Assembly: GCA_021848605.1 (NCBI GenBank)
Contig: JAJZUM010000005.1
Span: 1-34,910, forward strand
Source of the DNA: Pseudomonadota bacterium
GTDB lineage: Bacteria; Pseudomonadota; Gammaproteobacteria; Pseudomonadales; Moraxellaceae
Direction of reading: 5' to 3'
DNA: 34,910 nt
Under the pieces are notes generated by a model. That model searched no databases, was not told the origin of the DNA, and saw only the letters and a list, made by a program, of their open reading frames with translations. This document shows positions 1 to 8,508 of the stretch, in pieces. The translations under genes were made by a program, and so were the position numbers. The first letter of the stretch is position 1. The number at the start of each line of letters is the position of its first letter.

Positions 1-14
1 ACTGTGAGGTCTCT

Positions 15-422
15 ATGCGCCCAATACTGAAAACACCACTTATTGTTCTAACCCTGGCGGTTCTGGGTGGGTGCGCCTCCGGCGAACACGCTCGCACCGA
101 CTTCAGTCATCAGCAGTATCAGGCCAAGGTACACTTTGACAGCCCGGCCCTGATGTCTGTCGTTGGCATTACCGACATTGCCGTAGATCGCGGCGCCGGA
201 TTCCCGCGCGTGCAAGCGACCATTGTCAACCACTCCCATTTCAGCAAGCATTTTGAGTACCAGATCAAGTGGTTCGACAGCAGTGGCTTTGTGGTTAATC
301 CTGGCTCACAACCCTGGATTCCGGTGCATCTGCATGGCAAGGAACATTTGCAGGTCCAGTCAACGGCACCCAATGCCGATGCTCAGGACTTCAGCATTGA
401 TGTACGCAAACAGGATTCCTGA
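15..422 (+). CDS. ycfL: YcfL-family (DUF1425) lipoprotein
   Basis: A 135-residue exported lipoprotein. The N-terminus has a basic start, a hydrophobic stretch and a lipobox LGGC with the lipidated cysteine at residue 20. The rest is a small beta-rich domain resembling YcfL/DUF1425 (the 'ATIVNHS' and 'QIKWFDSSGF' type segments). A GTGAGG ribosome-binding site lies five bases before the ATG. It is followed after 32 bases by an LpoB-type gene, the same order as ycfL-lpoB in enterobacteria, which is the main support for the name. The role of YcfL is not established; the neighbour suggests an outer-membrane partner in peptidoglycan synthase activation, which is inference. Confidence 0.8.
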   Translation: MRPILKTPLIVLTLAVLGGCASGEHARTDFSHQQYQAKVHFDSPALMSVVGITDIAVDRGAGFPRVQATIVNHSHFSKHFEYQIKWFDSSGFVVNPGSQPWIPVHLHGKEHLQVQSTAPNADAQDFSIDVRKQDS

Positions 423-454
423 AAATATCTCACAACCTTTAGCGTGGACATGAC

Positions 455-1057
455 ATGAACTATAACCATACCTTGAGAGCCCTGTTGACCTGTTCTGTGC
501 TCGGTTTGACCGCATGCGCCAGCCAGGTCAACTATGTTGACCCCAACAGTGTTGATACCGTAACCACTGATTTTGGTTCCACAGACCTGCAAATGATCGC
601 CAGTCATGAGGTCGATAACCTGCTGGCCTTTCCTCCCGTCCAACGCATGATTGCCAATGGTGAACGCCCCATTCTTTTCGTGGACCATATCCGCAACAAG
701 ACCATGGAACATATTGACACCGAATCGGTCACGGATACCATCATGACCAAGCTGGTGCAGTCCGGAGCATTTCGCTTTGTCGACATGACCGCTGCTGCCG
801 CATTGCGCAAACAGCTCGATTACCAGAACAACAGTGGCATGGTCGACCCCTCAAAGGCTATTGCCATGGGCCAGCAGATTGGCGCCCAGTACATGCTTTA
901 TGGCGAGTTGTCCAATATTACCCAGCAGAACTCCAGTGAGCGTTCCGTCTATTACAAGTTCACTTTGAAGCTCACCTCAGTCCGTACTGGGGAACTGATC
1001 TGGATTGGTGAAAAACAGATTCGCAAAATCCAGAAAAAATCACTTTTTGGTTTGTGA
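455..1057 (+). CDS. lpoB: Penicillin-binding protein activator LpoB-like lipoprotein
   Basis: A 200-residue lipoprotein with lipobox LTAC (Cys21). LpoB is an outer-membrane lipoprotein that reaches through the periplasm to activate the bifunctional peptidoglycan synthase PBP1B. The family pattern is visible: a 'RNKTMEHIDT' segment, a helix with 'VTDTIMTKLVQSG', then 'GAQYMLYGELSNI' and a C-terminal strand pair 'YYKFTLKLTSVRTGELIW'. The length is close to the E. coli protein (213 residues), and the disordered linker after the lipobox is short. It sits directly downstream of the ycfL-like gene and upstream of another lipoprotein, probably in one transcript. The ribosome-binding site is weak. 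Confidence 0.85.
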   Translation: MNYNHTLRALLTCSVLGLTACASQVNYVDPNSVDTVTTDFGSTDLQMIASHEVDNLLAFPPVQRMIANGERPILFVDHIRNKTMEHIDTESVTDTIMTKLVQSGAFRFVDMTAAAALRKQLDYQNNSGMVDPSKAIAMGQQIGAQYMLYGELSNITQQNSSERSVYYKFTLKLTSVRTGELIWIGEKQIRKIQKKSLFGL

Positions 1058-1151
1058 TCATTGCGGCTGCTCTGTTGTCGCGTTCTATACGTGCATGGCG
1101 CAGCCCCCCCAGAACCCAATTTGGTGTTTGACTCACGCTGGAGAGCAAACT

Positions 1152-1874
1152 ATGCGCATCATTGCCTCAATCGCCTTGCTCGGTTCCCTGTTGATGACCG
1201 GCTGCTCGCATTCACCATCATCAACGCTACCCGTACGCGTTAGTGATCGGCCACACTCGGGCGTGCAGACACCGCGACATGAGGGTACCCTGGCTCGACA
1301 AAAACAGCCTCGTCTTCTGGTGCTTGATTTCGTCTCTACGGATCAAAAGGTGTTTGCTTTTCTACCTGAACTTGCTAATGATCCTCAACGTCAACCCCGA
1401 TTACAACACCACTTTCTGGACACGCGCCTCGGACGGGCAACCGTTCTCGGGGCTGACTGGCTAAGTACCGATCTGCAGCAATTTCCGGGCTGGATCGTCA
1501 TTGACCGGCTCCCCTGGGAAGCACAATTGCATCATCTGCAAAGCCGTAGTGATCTCGAGCAACTGGTACAAGGCGCCAAACCAGATATTCTGATTATTTC
1601 AACCGTTGAAGATCTTGGACTGCGCCAATCGGATTTCAGTGGTTATGGCCTTGATACTTCGGCCAAACGCTTTGAGCTGCATCTATTCGTTCGCGCTGTG
1701 GATGCCCACAACTTCAAGATTCTGGCCAGTGGTGAATACGAGGGCGAATCTTCCACCAGCGAATCGGATAACGGTCAGTCGAGTGATAGTGGCCGTATCC
1801 GTTCACTGATGCGTCAGGCAGCGCTAGCCGCTTCGCAGGATCTTATTGCGCGACTTGGGCCAAGCCCCAATTGA
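1152..1874 (+). CDS. Uncharacterised lipoprotein downstream of lpoB
   Basis: A 240-residue predicted lipoprotein. I chose the ATG at 1152 because GGAGAG (1140-1145) lies six bases before it and the encoded N-terminus is a clean lipoprotein signal ending in MTGC; an in-frame upstream start would bury this signal. I do not recognise a named family. The mature part has a 'PRLLVLDFVS' strand, a 'KPDILIISTVEDL' strand and a 'ELHLFVRAVDAHNFKILASG' segment. Together these recall the CsgG/LpoB-like fold, in which the protein reports a parameter built from strands plus 'V.D..T..' repeats. A Ser-rich stretch follows (about residues 196-205). Third in a row of three lipoproteins, so a shared envelope role is plausible but not shown. 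Confidence 0.75.
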   Translation: MRIIASIALLGSLLMTGCSHSPSSTLPVRVSDRPHSGVQTPRHEGTLARQKQPRLLVLDFVSTDQKVFAFLPELANDPQRQPRLQHHFLDTRLGRATVLGADWLSTDLQQFPGWIVIDRLPWEAQLHHLQSRSDLEQLVQGAKPDILIISTVEDLGLRQSDFSGYGLDTSAKRFELHLFVRAVDAHNFKILASGEYEGESSTSESDNGQSSDSGRIRSLMRQAALAASQDLIARLGPSPN

Positions 1875-1899
1875 TTTGCGGACCCAATTGATCTGCGGA
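1866..1899. repeat. 17-bp tandem duplication across the lipoprotein stop codon
   Basis: Two adjacent 17-base units, CCCAATTGATTTGCGGA (1866-1882) and CCCAATTGATCTGCGGA (1883-1899), differ at one base (T1876 versus C1893). The first unit contains the TGA stop of the lipoprotein gene. The second fills nearly the whole gap before the clpB stop on the other strand. A matching event with a different sequence is seen at 28089-28122. Confidence 0.9.
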
Positions 1900-1900
1900 C

Positions 1901-4498
1901 TCAGTGCAGCAGCTTTTTCTGAAATTGCAGCGTGTTAGCCTCTCCCAGGCTGACAACGATCGTATCCCCACCCACAAAATGCCCTGCGAGCAGTTCGGTG
2001 GCCAACGGATTCTCCAGCAAAGTTTGCACGGTCCTTTTCAATGGGCGCGCCCCAAAAACCGGGTCATAGCCACGCTCACTCAGCCAGAATACGACATCAT
2101 CCGGAATTTCCAGATGCAGATCCTTGTCTGCCAGACGTGAATCAAGACGAGCCAACTGCAACGAAGCAATGGACTTGAGTTCCTCCATACCCAGAGGATG
2201 AAATACAACGGTCTCGTCAATACGATTGATAAACTCAGGTCGGAAATGCTGACCGACCCGTTGCATGACCGCCTGTTTCATGGCGGCCAGCGCATCGGCG
2301 CTGCCGTGGCCGGCCATACTTTGAATAAGATCCGAGCCCAGATTTGAAGTCATGACAATGACAGTATTGCGAAAATCGACGGTCCGCCCCTGTCCATCCG
2401 TCAATCGCCCTTCGTCAAGCACCTGCAGCAGCACATTGAATACATCGGCATGTGCCTTTTCAACTTCATCTAGCAAAATCACGGAATACGGACGCCGACG
2501 CACGGCCTCCGTCAAGTAACCACCTTCTTCGTAGCCAACATAGCCCGGGGGGGCCCCAATCAAACGGGCTACGCTATGTTTTTCCATAAACTCGGACATA
2601 TCAACCCGCAACAGGGCATCATCCCGATCAAACAGAAATTGTGCCAAAGCCTTGCATAGTTCAGTTTTGCCAACCCCCGTCGGCCCAAGAAAAAGAAAGG
2701 AACCCTGCGGACGATTGGGATCAGCCAGGCCCGAACGGGAACGTCGCACTGCATGGGCAACCGCGGCTACCGCCTCATTCTGACCAATCACTTGGGCATG
2801 AAGCGCATCTTCCATACGCAACAATCGCTCACGCTCACCCTCAAGCATGCGACTGACGGGAATACCCGTGGCCGCACTGACGACTTCAGCAATTTCCTCT
2901 TCAGTGACCCGATTACGCAACAGACGTGGCGCCGAAGCGGATTGTCCCTGCTGAGAAGCCTGATTCAACTGGCGCTCAAGTTCAGGTATCGTGGCATACT
3001 GCAAACGGGACATCCGTTCCAGATCACCCGCCCTGCGGGCGGCATCAAAGTCCTGGCGCGCCTTCTCAAGATCTTCCTTGATTTGCTGTGCACCATGCAG
3101 ACTGAGCTTCTCTGCTTTCCAGATCTCATCAAGGTCGGCATACTCATGTTCAAGCCGACTGACTTCCTCTTCGATTTTATGCATGCGCTGCTGCGAGGCG
3201 ACATCACCCTCGTGACGCAGTGCTTCTCGCTCCATTTTCAGCTGAATCAGGCGACGATCAAGCTTGTCCATCGCCTCAGGCTTAGAGTCCATTTCCATAC
3301 GGATACGCGAGGCCGCCTCATCGATCAGATCAATGGCCTTGTCGGGCAACTGCCGGTCGGTGATATAACGTTGCGACAAGCGCGCGGCGGCAATAATGGC
3401 TGGATCGGTAATATCAACGCCGTGATGCAGTTCATAACGCTCTTTAAGGCCACGCAAAATGGCGATCGTATCCTCGACACTGGGCTGATCAACCAATACT
3501 TTCTGAAAACGTCGCTCCAAAGCCGGATCTTTTTCAATATACTGGCGGTATTCATCAAGGGTCGTTGCACCGACACAGTGCAGTTCACCCCGAGCCAATG
3601 CTGGCTTGAGCATGTTACCGGCATCCATGGCACCATCAGCCTTGCCCGCACCGACCATGGTATGAATTTCATCAATAAAAAGAATAATCCGACCTGCTTC
3701 CTTGCTCAAATCTTTTAACACTGCCTTTAAACGTTCTTCGAACTCACCCCGATATTTTGCACCGGCAATCAGCGCGCCCATATCCAGTGCGAGAACACGC
3801 TTATTGCGTAAACCCTCGGGTACTTCCTGGTTAATGATTCGCTGCGCCAAGCCTTCAACGATGGCCGTTTTACCCACTCCTGGTTCACCAATCAGAACCG
3901 GATTATTCTTGGTGCGACGCTGTAATACCTGAATCGTTCGACGAATTTCATCATCCCGACCAATCACCGGATCAAGCGCACCTTCCTCAGCCCTTCGGGT
4001 CAAGTCAATACAGAATCGATCCAAAGCCTGACGCTGGTTTTCGGCATCGGCATCCTGAACGGAGTCTCCAGCTCGCATGGCAGCAATCGCCTGTTTCAAG
4101 ACATCAGGCTGCAAACCAGCCTGTTTAAGCAACCGGCCGACCTCGCCTTCATCGAGCATGGCCAATAATACCCATTCGCTGGCTACAAACTGGTCCTTGC
4201 CCTGCAAGCTCAACTTTTCGGCACGATTAAACAGACGAGCCAATTCAGATGATACCTGGATATCGCCCTGATGACTGACTTTTGGCATACGCCGAATGGA
4301 GTCCTCGAGTTCACCCTGAAGGGTTTTCGGTTGCACCCGACAACTTTGCACAAGAGCCCGCACACTACCCTGTTCCTGACGCAACAGTGCCAATAGCAGA
4401 TGTTGTGGCTCGATAAACTGCTGATCATGTTCCAATGCCAGAGACTGTGCCTCGGCAAGGGCCTGCTGCAGTTGTGACGTCATTTTTTCAAGACGCAT
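1901..4498 (-). CDS. clpB: ATP-dependent chaperone ClpB
   Basis: A disaggregase of the Hsp100 class that works with DnaK/DnaJ to rescue aggregated proteins in the cytoplasm. All modules are present over 865 residues: Clp N-domain (about 1-145), first AAA+ module with Walker A GEPGVGKT (204-211) and Walker B 'ILFIDEIHT', the coiled-coil middle domain (about 400-520), and the second AAA+ module with GPTGVGKT and '[11 protein letters not shown]'. Two in-frame ATGs are close together (4504 and 4498). The GGAG at 4506-4509 is one base from the first but seven from the second, so I chose 4498, which gives the family-typical MRLEK start. A heat-shock-type promoter lies upstream. Its stop abuts the convergent lipoprotein gene without a visible terminator. 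Confidence 0.97.
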   Translation of the reverse strand: MRLEKMTSQLQQALAEAQSLALEHDQQFIEPQHLLLALLRQEQGSVRALVQSCRVQPKTLQGELEDSIRRMPKVSHQGDIQVSSELARLFNRAEKLSLQGKDQFVASEWVLLAMLDEGEVGRLLKQAGLQPDVLKQAIAAMRAGDSVQDADAENQRQALDRFCIDLTRRAEEGALDPVIGRDDEIRRTIQVLQRRTKNNPVLIGEPGVGKTAIVEGLAQRIINQEVPEGLRNKRVLALDMGALIAGAKYRGEFEERLKAVLKDLSKEAGRIILFIDEIHTMVGAGKADGAMDAGNMLKPALARGELHCVGATTLDEYRQYIEKDPALERRFQKVLVDQPSVEDTIAILRGLKERYELHHGVDITDPAIIAAARLSQRYITDRQLPDKAIDLIDEAASRIRMEMDSKPEAMDKLDRRLIQLKMEREALRHEGDVASQQRMHKIEEEVSRLEHEYADLDEIWKAEKLSLHGAQQIKEDLEKARQDFDAARRAGDLERMSRLQYATIPELERQLNQASQQGQSASAPRLLRNRVTEEEIAEVVSAATGIPVSRMLEGERERLLRMEDALHAQVIGQNEAVAAVAHAVRRSRSGLADPNRPQGSFLFLGPTGVGKTELCKALAQFLFDRDDALLRVDMSEFMEKHSVARLIGAPPGYVGYEEGGYLTEAVRRRPYSVILLDEVEKAHADVFNVLLQVLDEGRLTDGQGRTVDFRNTVIVMTSNLGSDLIQSMAGHGSADALAAMKQAVMQRVGQHFRPEFINRIDETVVFHPLGMEELKSIASLQLARLDSRLADKDLHLEIPDDVVFWLSERGYDPVFGARPLKRTVQTLLENPLATELLAGHFVGGDTIVVSLGEANTLQFQKKLLH

Positions 4499-4529
4499 AG
4501 TCATGCTCCAAAATGGATGTATGACTAAG

Positions 4530-4557
4530 ACATAAGGGCAGTAAGGAAATTTTCAAG
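4530..4557 (-). promoter_or_regulatory. Predicted sigma-32 heat-shock promoter of clpB
   Basis: On the minus strand, CTTGAAA (4551-4557) is an exact match to the sigma-32 -35 element. After a 13-base spacer comes CCTTATGT (4530-4537), which fits the -10 consensus CCCCATNT at five of its seven defined positions. The clpB start is about 30 bases downstream. clpB is a classic sigma-32 regulon member, which supports the call. Confidence 0.7.
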
Positions 4558-4559
4558 CT

Positions 4560-4582
4560 GGGAGCGAGAGAATCCCGCTCCC
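4560..4582 (-). terminator. Hairpin after the cytochrome c4 gene
   Basis: A perfect 7-bp stem GGGAGCG/CGCTCCC (4560-4566 with 4576-4582) and a 9-base loop lie 11 bases past the c4 stop codon, just before the clpB -35 element. The following sequence on the minus strand (AGCTTGAAAATTT) is only moderately T-rich, so termination may be partial. Confidence 0.45.
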
Positions 4583-4593
4583 AAAGCACTGAA

Positions 4594-5247
4594 TCAGTGC
4601 AGACCCTGAATGAAACTGGCAACAGCCAGAATATCGGTGTCAGAAAGGCGCGAAGCCATCAGTTCCATCGGTCCTGGCTCAGTTGGCCGGGTGCTATCGT
4701 TGCGTCGGTATGCTGGAGCATCCAGATCACCCCGACCCGCAGCACGGAAGGCCTTCAACTGGGCCACGACATAATCGGCATGCTGACCCGCCAGACGTGG
4801 AAAACCAGCCTCGGGCATACCTTTGCCGGACGGACCATGGCAACTGGCACATGCCTGAACGCCTGCGGCAACGTTCCCTCCACGCCACAGACGCTCACCT
4901 TGTTTCAGGTATTCCGGCTTGGTAAAGCCAACGCCCATTTTCTGACTGGAGAAATAAGCTGCCACATTGGCAATATCCTGATCCGTCAGGCCAGCAGCCA
5001 TACCATTCATGATGGCATTCTGGCGACGACCCGCCTTGAAGTCGTGCAGCTGCTTTTCAATATAGCGGGCATTTTGTCCTGCCAATCGAGGAAAAGTTGG
5101 AGCTACACTGTTGCCATCTGCACCATGACAGGCGGCACACATCGCTGCTTTGGCCTGTCCTGCCGTGGCATCACCCACCAGCGGATCGGCCATCACAGCC
5201 ACCATCACACCAGCCCCGACAAGAAGGGCACACAATGACTTCATCAT
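4594..5247 (-). CDS. Cytochrome c4, dihaem periplasmic electron carrier
   Basis: A 217-residue protein with a Sec signal peptide (hydrophobic to about residue 19, cleavage likely after AVMA) and two fused cytochrome c domains. Haem-binding motifs are CAACH (37-41) and CASCH (133-137). A candidate axial methionine, Met80, lies in 'IMNGMAAGL', and a second in '[10 protein letters not shown]' near the C-terminus. Cytochrome c4 passes electrons in the periplasm, commonly to terminal oxidases. An AGGA sits eight bases before the ATG. The gene lies 42 bases downstream of the cytochrome c5-like gene on the same strand, so the two are likely co-transcribed. This pair next to engB and polA is also found in Pseudomonas. 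Confidence 0.93.
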   Translation of the reverse strand: MMKSLCALLVGAGVMVAVMADPLVGDATAGQAKAAMCAACHGADGNSVAPTFPRLAGQNARYIEKQLHDFKAGRRQNAIMNGMAAGLTDQDIANVAAYFSSQKMGVGFTKPEYLKQGERLWRGGNVAAGVQACASCHGPSGKGMPEAGFPRLAGQHADYVVAQLKAFRAAGRGDLDAPAYRRNDSTRPTEPGPMELMASRLSDTDILAVASFIQGLH

Positions 5248-5289
5248 GGATAACGTCCTGAATATCTGAAACAGCGGTTCAACCGAAAA

Positions 5290-5580
5290 TCAATGGGCAT
5301 TGTACTTGATAGCTGCCATCAGTTCAGCATCGGTACACTCGGAACAGGTTCCCATGGCAGGCATCGCCTTGTAACCATTCTTGGCATGTTCAAAAAGAAC
5401 CTTCATGCCTTGCTTGAGACGCGGAGCCCAAGCTGCCTTGTCGCCATGCTTGGGAGCACCGGCAACACCCTGACCGTGACAAACCACACAGTGCATGTTA
5501 TACACCTGCTCACCCGTCATTGCTGCCTGACTTGCAGCAACCATACCCGTCATCATCAAAGCAAGGGCCAATTTCTTCAC
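5290..5580 (-). CDS. Cytochrome c5-like monohaem protein
   Basis: A small periplasmic c-type cytochrome of 96 residues with a signal peptide (MKKLALAL to about SQA) and one haem motif, CVVCH. The C-terminal 'MPAMGTCSEC' supplies the methionine ligand and the extra cysteine pair typical of the c5 family. I chose the GTG at 5580 because GGAG (5590-5593) is nine bases upstream and the product then begins as a textbook signal peptide; the ATG at 5595 is an alternative with a poor ribosome-binding site. It ends shortly after 'AAIKYN', slightly short for the family. It probably starts an operon with the c4 gene. Confidence 0.87.
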   Translation of the reverse strand: MKKLALALMMTGMVAASQAAMTGEQVYNMHCVVCHGQGVAGAPKHGDKAAWAPRLKQGMKVLFEHAKNGYKAMPAMGTCSECTDAELMAAIKYNAH

Positions 5581-5632
5581 GTCTTTTATCTCCATGGTCA
5601 ATCGTTGTGGTTCAACATTCGACAGCTGTTTG

Positions 5633-5650
5633 GGTCTCTGTTCCGAGACC
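5633..5650. repeat. Inverted repeat in the c5 upstream region
   Basis: A perfect 6-bp inverted repeat, GGTCTC/GAGACC with a 6-base spacer, lies between the predicted c5 -10 element (TATAAT on the minus strand, 5664-5669) and the c5 gene. It would be in the 5' leader of the c5-c4 transcript. It could be an operator or an RNA hairpin; nothing else indicates which. Confidence 0.4.
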
Positions 5651-5663
5651 ATCCTGGCCGCTG

Positions 5664-5669
5664 ATTATA
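5664..5669 (-). promoter_or_regulatory. Consensus -10 element upstream of cytochrome c5
   Basis: TATAAT reads perfectly on the minus strand. No convincing -35 hexamer is found at 16-18 bases, so an activator may be needed or the match may be chance. Confidence 0.35.
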
Positions 5670-5754
5670 CACCAGGATTTGGGCCAGAGGTATGCGATCA
5701 TGGTATGCTTAACCGATCTTCATAATCACGACCACCTCTGGATCAAAACCGCTC

Positions 5755-6411
5755 ATGCCAGACACCCTGACACTTTCTCCCCTACGCACTCTGACGTTTT
5801 TAACCAGCGCTGCCCGCTTTGAGCAGTGCCCAGCTGATCAAGGCATCGAAGTCGCCTTTGCCGGCCGATCCAACGCCGGCAAATCCAGTGCCATCAATGC
5901 CCTCGCCCAACAGCGCCAATTGGCACGAAGCTCAAAAACCCCGGGACGAACCCAATTGCTCAACTTCTTTCATATGCCTGCATATGAAAACCGCTACCTG
6001 GTTGATCTGCCCGGCTACGGCTACGCAGCTGTCAGCAAAGCCACTCAGGCTTCCTGGTCCAGTGAACTGGGCCGATACCTGCGTGAACGAAGCTGCCTAG
6101 CAGGACTGATCCTGCTGATGGACATCCGCCACCCTTGCCAGGATCTCGATCTCAGCCTCATTGACTGGTGCATGGCCCGAACGCTGCCAGTACATATCCT
6201 GCTGACCAAAGCAGACAAACTGAATCGCGGACCCGCAACCCTTGTTCGCAACCGGCTCCGCAACCAGTTTGGCGACCACCCCCACATCAGCATTCAAACC
6301 TTCTCGGCCCTGAGAAAAACAGGCCTCGAGGAATGCGATGCGCGAATTCGATCCTGGCTCAACATACCCGACACCCCGCATGCTAACACAGCAGATTTCG
6401 TGCAAACGTGA
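5755..6411 (+). CDS. engB: Ribosome biogenesis GTPase EngB/YsxC (YihA)
   Basis: An essential GTP-binding protein involved in assembly of the large ribosomal subunit. The 218-residue protein carries the full set of G motifs: G1 GRSNAGKS (37-44), the G2 region 'SKTPGRTQ', G3 DLPG in 'VDLPGYGYA', and G4 TKAD in 'LLTKADKLN'. Length and order match the family from end to end. It is divergent from the cytochrome c5-c4 genes, with polA nearby, an arrangement also found in Pseudomonas. The ribosome-binding site is weak (GGA about 11 bases upstream). Confidence 0.95.
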   Translation: MPDTLTLSPLRTLTFLTSAARFEQCPADQGIEVAFAGRSNAGKSSAINALAQQRQLARSSKTPGRTQLLNFFHMPAYENRYLVDLPGYGYAAVSKATQASWSSELGRYLRERSCLAGLILLMDIRHPCQDLDLSLIDWCMARTLPVHILLTKADKLNRGPATLVRNRLRNQFGDHPHISIQTFSALRKTGLEECDARIRSWLNIPDTPHANTADFVQT

Positions 6412-6558
6412 CACATGTCAAGACTAGCATGAAAACCATCAACACTCGCTGACAACAGAAAAACAACAGTCCCGCAGTTTGCTGTGGGGCAAGTGCATGC
6501 CAAAATATTCGTTCAAATCTTGAACCCTATGATTCTCGTCAGAACCGAGGCTTAAGCC

Positions 6559-8508
6559 ATGTTAGCCATGAATTCAACCTGCGGGGGATTTTTTTTACCA
6601 CGCCGGATTGTCATCATAGTCCTCATACTTTTTTCAACGGCTGGATGGTCAAACCCAAATTCAAAGATCGCCTTACCGCTGATCATGGCCATGGACTTTA
6701 CGCCTTCCAGTCATGAACCAACCAATCACCAGGCTCTGGTTTGGTTAAGCGTTCTGGATCAGTTGAAAAACAGAGATTTTATGTTTAGCCACAACCTCAG
6801 GCAAACCGATCTTCCGCCACGATTACATGCGATCATGATACTGGTACGCCATCCCGACAAGGATTTTTTTGAGAAGGTGTACCCCGGCCTGCACCTGATG
6901 AAGATTCCGTTCATTTTATGCCTGAACGAACAGAATATGAAAAATCATCTTTCATGGCATGCGGTCCGAACCATGCTGTCGGGTGGAGCCATCCTGGCCA
7001 ATGCAGGGAGCCGAGCACCTTCGTTGATTAAGTCAGACCCCCAAGGCGACCTGCAGCCCTGGATATCGACCCGCGCCTGGTCAAAACACGGCTATGAACC
7101 GGATGCCCAGTATCACGAACGTATCCGTGCCGATCTTGAGCACATGCAACAACGCATCGTGCGCGAGACCAGCTATAAAACCAGCATAGTGGTCTGGCCT
7201 GCGGACGTACACAGCGAGGAACTTGACGGGATTGGCCGCAATCTTGGACTAAAGTACAGCCTTTATGACGCCAGCACCGGAATACCCTCCGACCCGGAAC
7301 CCGCCACCCTGGCATGGCACCGTATCAGCCTTCACTCGATTCAGGGAGCACTGGACCAGATTAGCCTCCTGATTCGACACCACCCCGATCACGACAATAC
7401 TCAGACCGTCATGCATGTTAACCTTGACTACGTCTACGACAAAGACCCTGCCCAGGAAAACTTCAATCTGAACCAATTGATCCATCGCATCAACAGCATG
7501 GATGTCTCAACGGTTTATCTGCAAGCCTTTGCGGACCCAGATGGCAACGGCGCCGCTGATGCAGTCTACTTTCCCACAACCATACTTCCGGTCCGTCAGG
7601 ATTTGTTCAATCATGTTGCCTGGCAGATCCACCTGCACACCCACGTCCGCCGGGTCTACGCCTGGATGCCACTACTGGCCTGGCAACTTCCTTCATCCAA
7701 TCCAGAGGCTCACGATCAGGTGGTTACCCTGCCAAGCCGACCCAACCATACTGACATGGGCTATCCCCGCCTTTCTCCCTTTTCAGCACCCGCCCTGAAG
7801 GTGATAACCGCCATTTACAAAGATCTTGCTCAACATTGCTGGTTCAACGGACTGCTTTTCCATGATGACGCCACCCTGTCTGATTTTGAAGATGACAGCC
7901 CAGCAGCACGGGCATTTTATGAACACATCGGGCTGCCGGGCTCGGTAGCAGCCATTCGGCAAAACCCCTCTGCAATGGAGCGATGGACCCTACTTAAAAC
8001 AGCACAACTCGATCGTATTGCTTTGCACCTCGCGGATACCGTCCGCAACAACCACCCGGGACTGAAAACGGCTCGCAATCTCTACGCCCAGGTTGTTCTC
8101 AATCCCGCATCCGAAACCTGGTATGCCCAGTCCTTGAGCCGAACCCTCCAGGACTTTGATTATGCAGCCATTGAGGCGATGCCCTATATGGAAAATGCCA
8201 CCGATCACCCGTACTTCTACCACGACCTGTTGCAAGCCATAGGCAACCAGCCACAAGGCTTGCAGAAAACCGTTTTCGAGTTGCAAACCAAAGACTGGCG
8301 CAGCGGAGGAACCCCCATCCCAACACCGGTACTTGCCCAAACAGTCTGCATGCTCTACGGCTGGGGTGTTGTCAATATTGGCTACATTCCTGACGACCCT
8401 TTTCGCAACAACCCGGACCCAACCATCTTGCGCCCAGCTCTGGAGCATCACTGCGCCAGCAACCCCCACATCCAGTCAATGGGCAGCGCCCCAATGACGC
8501 CCCCATGA
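6559..8508 (+). CDS. pgaB: PgaB-like protein: degenerate deacetylase domain plus intact-looking hydrolase domain
   Basis: PgaB is a periplasmic enzyme of poly-beta-1,6-N-acetylglucosamine export, with an N-terminal CE4 deacetylase and a C-terminal GH153 glycoside hydrolase. This 649-residue homologue has a signal peptide (RRIVIIVLILF to about Trp30) without a lipobox. The C-terminal half (about 284-625) is strongly PgaB-like: 'VNLDYVYD', 'STVYLQAFADPDGNG', 'VYAWMPLLAW', 'RLSPF', 'GLLFHDDATLSDFED', 'LKTARNLYA', 'AMPYMEN'. In the N-terminal half the usual TFDDG is replaced by 'LVRHP' (Arg97-His98 in place of Asp-Asp). The two metal-binding histidines of the SHTxxxH motif are Gly150 and Ser155. 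It therefore should not deacetylate. No pgaA, pgaC or pgaD is in the window. GAGG eight bases upstream supports the ATG at 6559. Its 3' end overlaps the convergent polA by 33 bases. Confidence 0.85.
   Translation: MLAMNSTCGGFFLPRRIVIIVLILFSTAGWSNPNSKIALPLIMAMDFTPSSHEPTNHQALVWLSVLDQLKNRDFMFSHNLRQTDLPPRLHAIMILVRHPDKDFFEKVYPGLHLMKIPFILCLNEQNMKNHLSWHAVRTMLSGGAILANAGSRAPSLIKSDPQGDLQPWISTRAWSKHGYEPDAQYHERIRADLEHMQQRIVRETSYKTSIVVWPADVHSEELDGIGRNLGLKYSLYDASTGIPSDPEPATLAWHRISLHSIQGALDQISLLIRHHPDHDNTQTVMHVNLDYVYDKDPAQENFNLNQLIHRINSMDVSTVYLQAFADPDGNGAADAVYFPTTILPVRQDLFNHVAWQIHLHTHVRRVYAWMPLLAWQLPSSNPEAHDQVVTLPSRPNHTDMGYPRLSPFSAPALKVITAIYKDLAQHCWFNGLLFHDDATLSDFEDDSPAARAFYEHIGLPGSVAAIRQNPSAMERWTLLKTAQLDRIALHLADTVRNNHPGLKTARNLYAQVVLNPASETWYAQSLSRTLQDFDYAAIEAMPYMENATDHPYFYHDLLQAIGNQPQGLQKTVFELQTKDWRSGGTPIPTPVLAQTVCMLYGWGVVNIGYIPDDPFRNNPDPTILRPALEHHCASNPHIQSMGSAPMTPP

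Noticed and set aside
2753-3718. Open frame of 321 codons on the + strand
   Set aside because: It lies wholly antisense to clpB, whose protein matches its family end to end; the frame has no recognisable domain.
6471-6488. Hairpin CCCGCAG/CTGTGGG downstream of engB
   Set aside because: It contains a G-T pair and has no T-run on the + strand; too weak to call a terminator.
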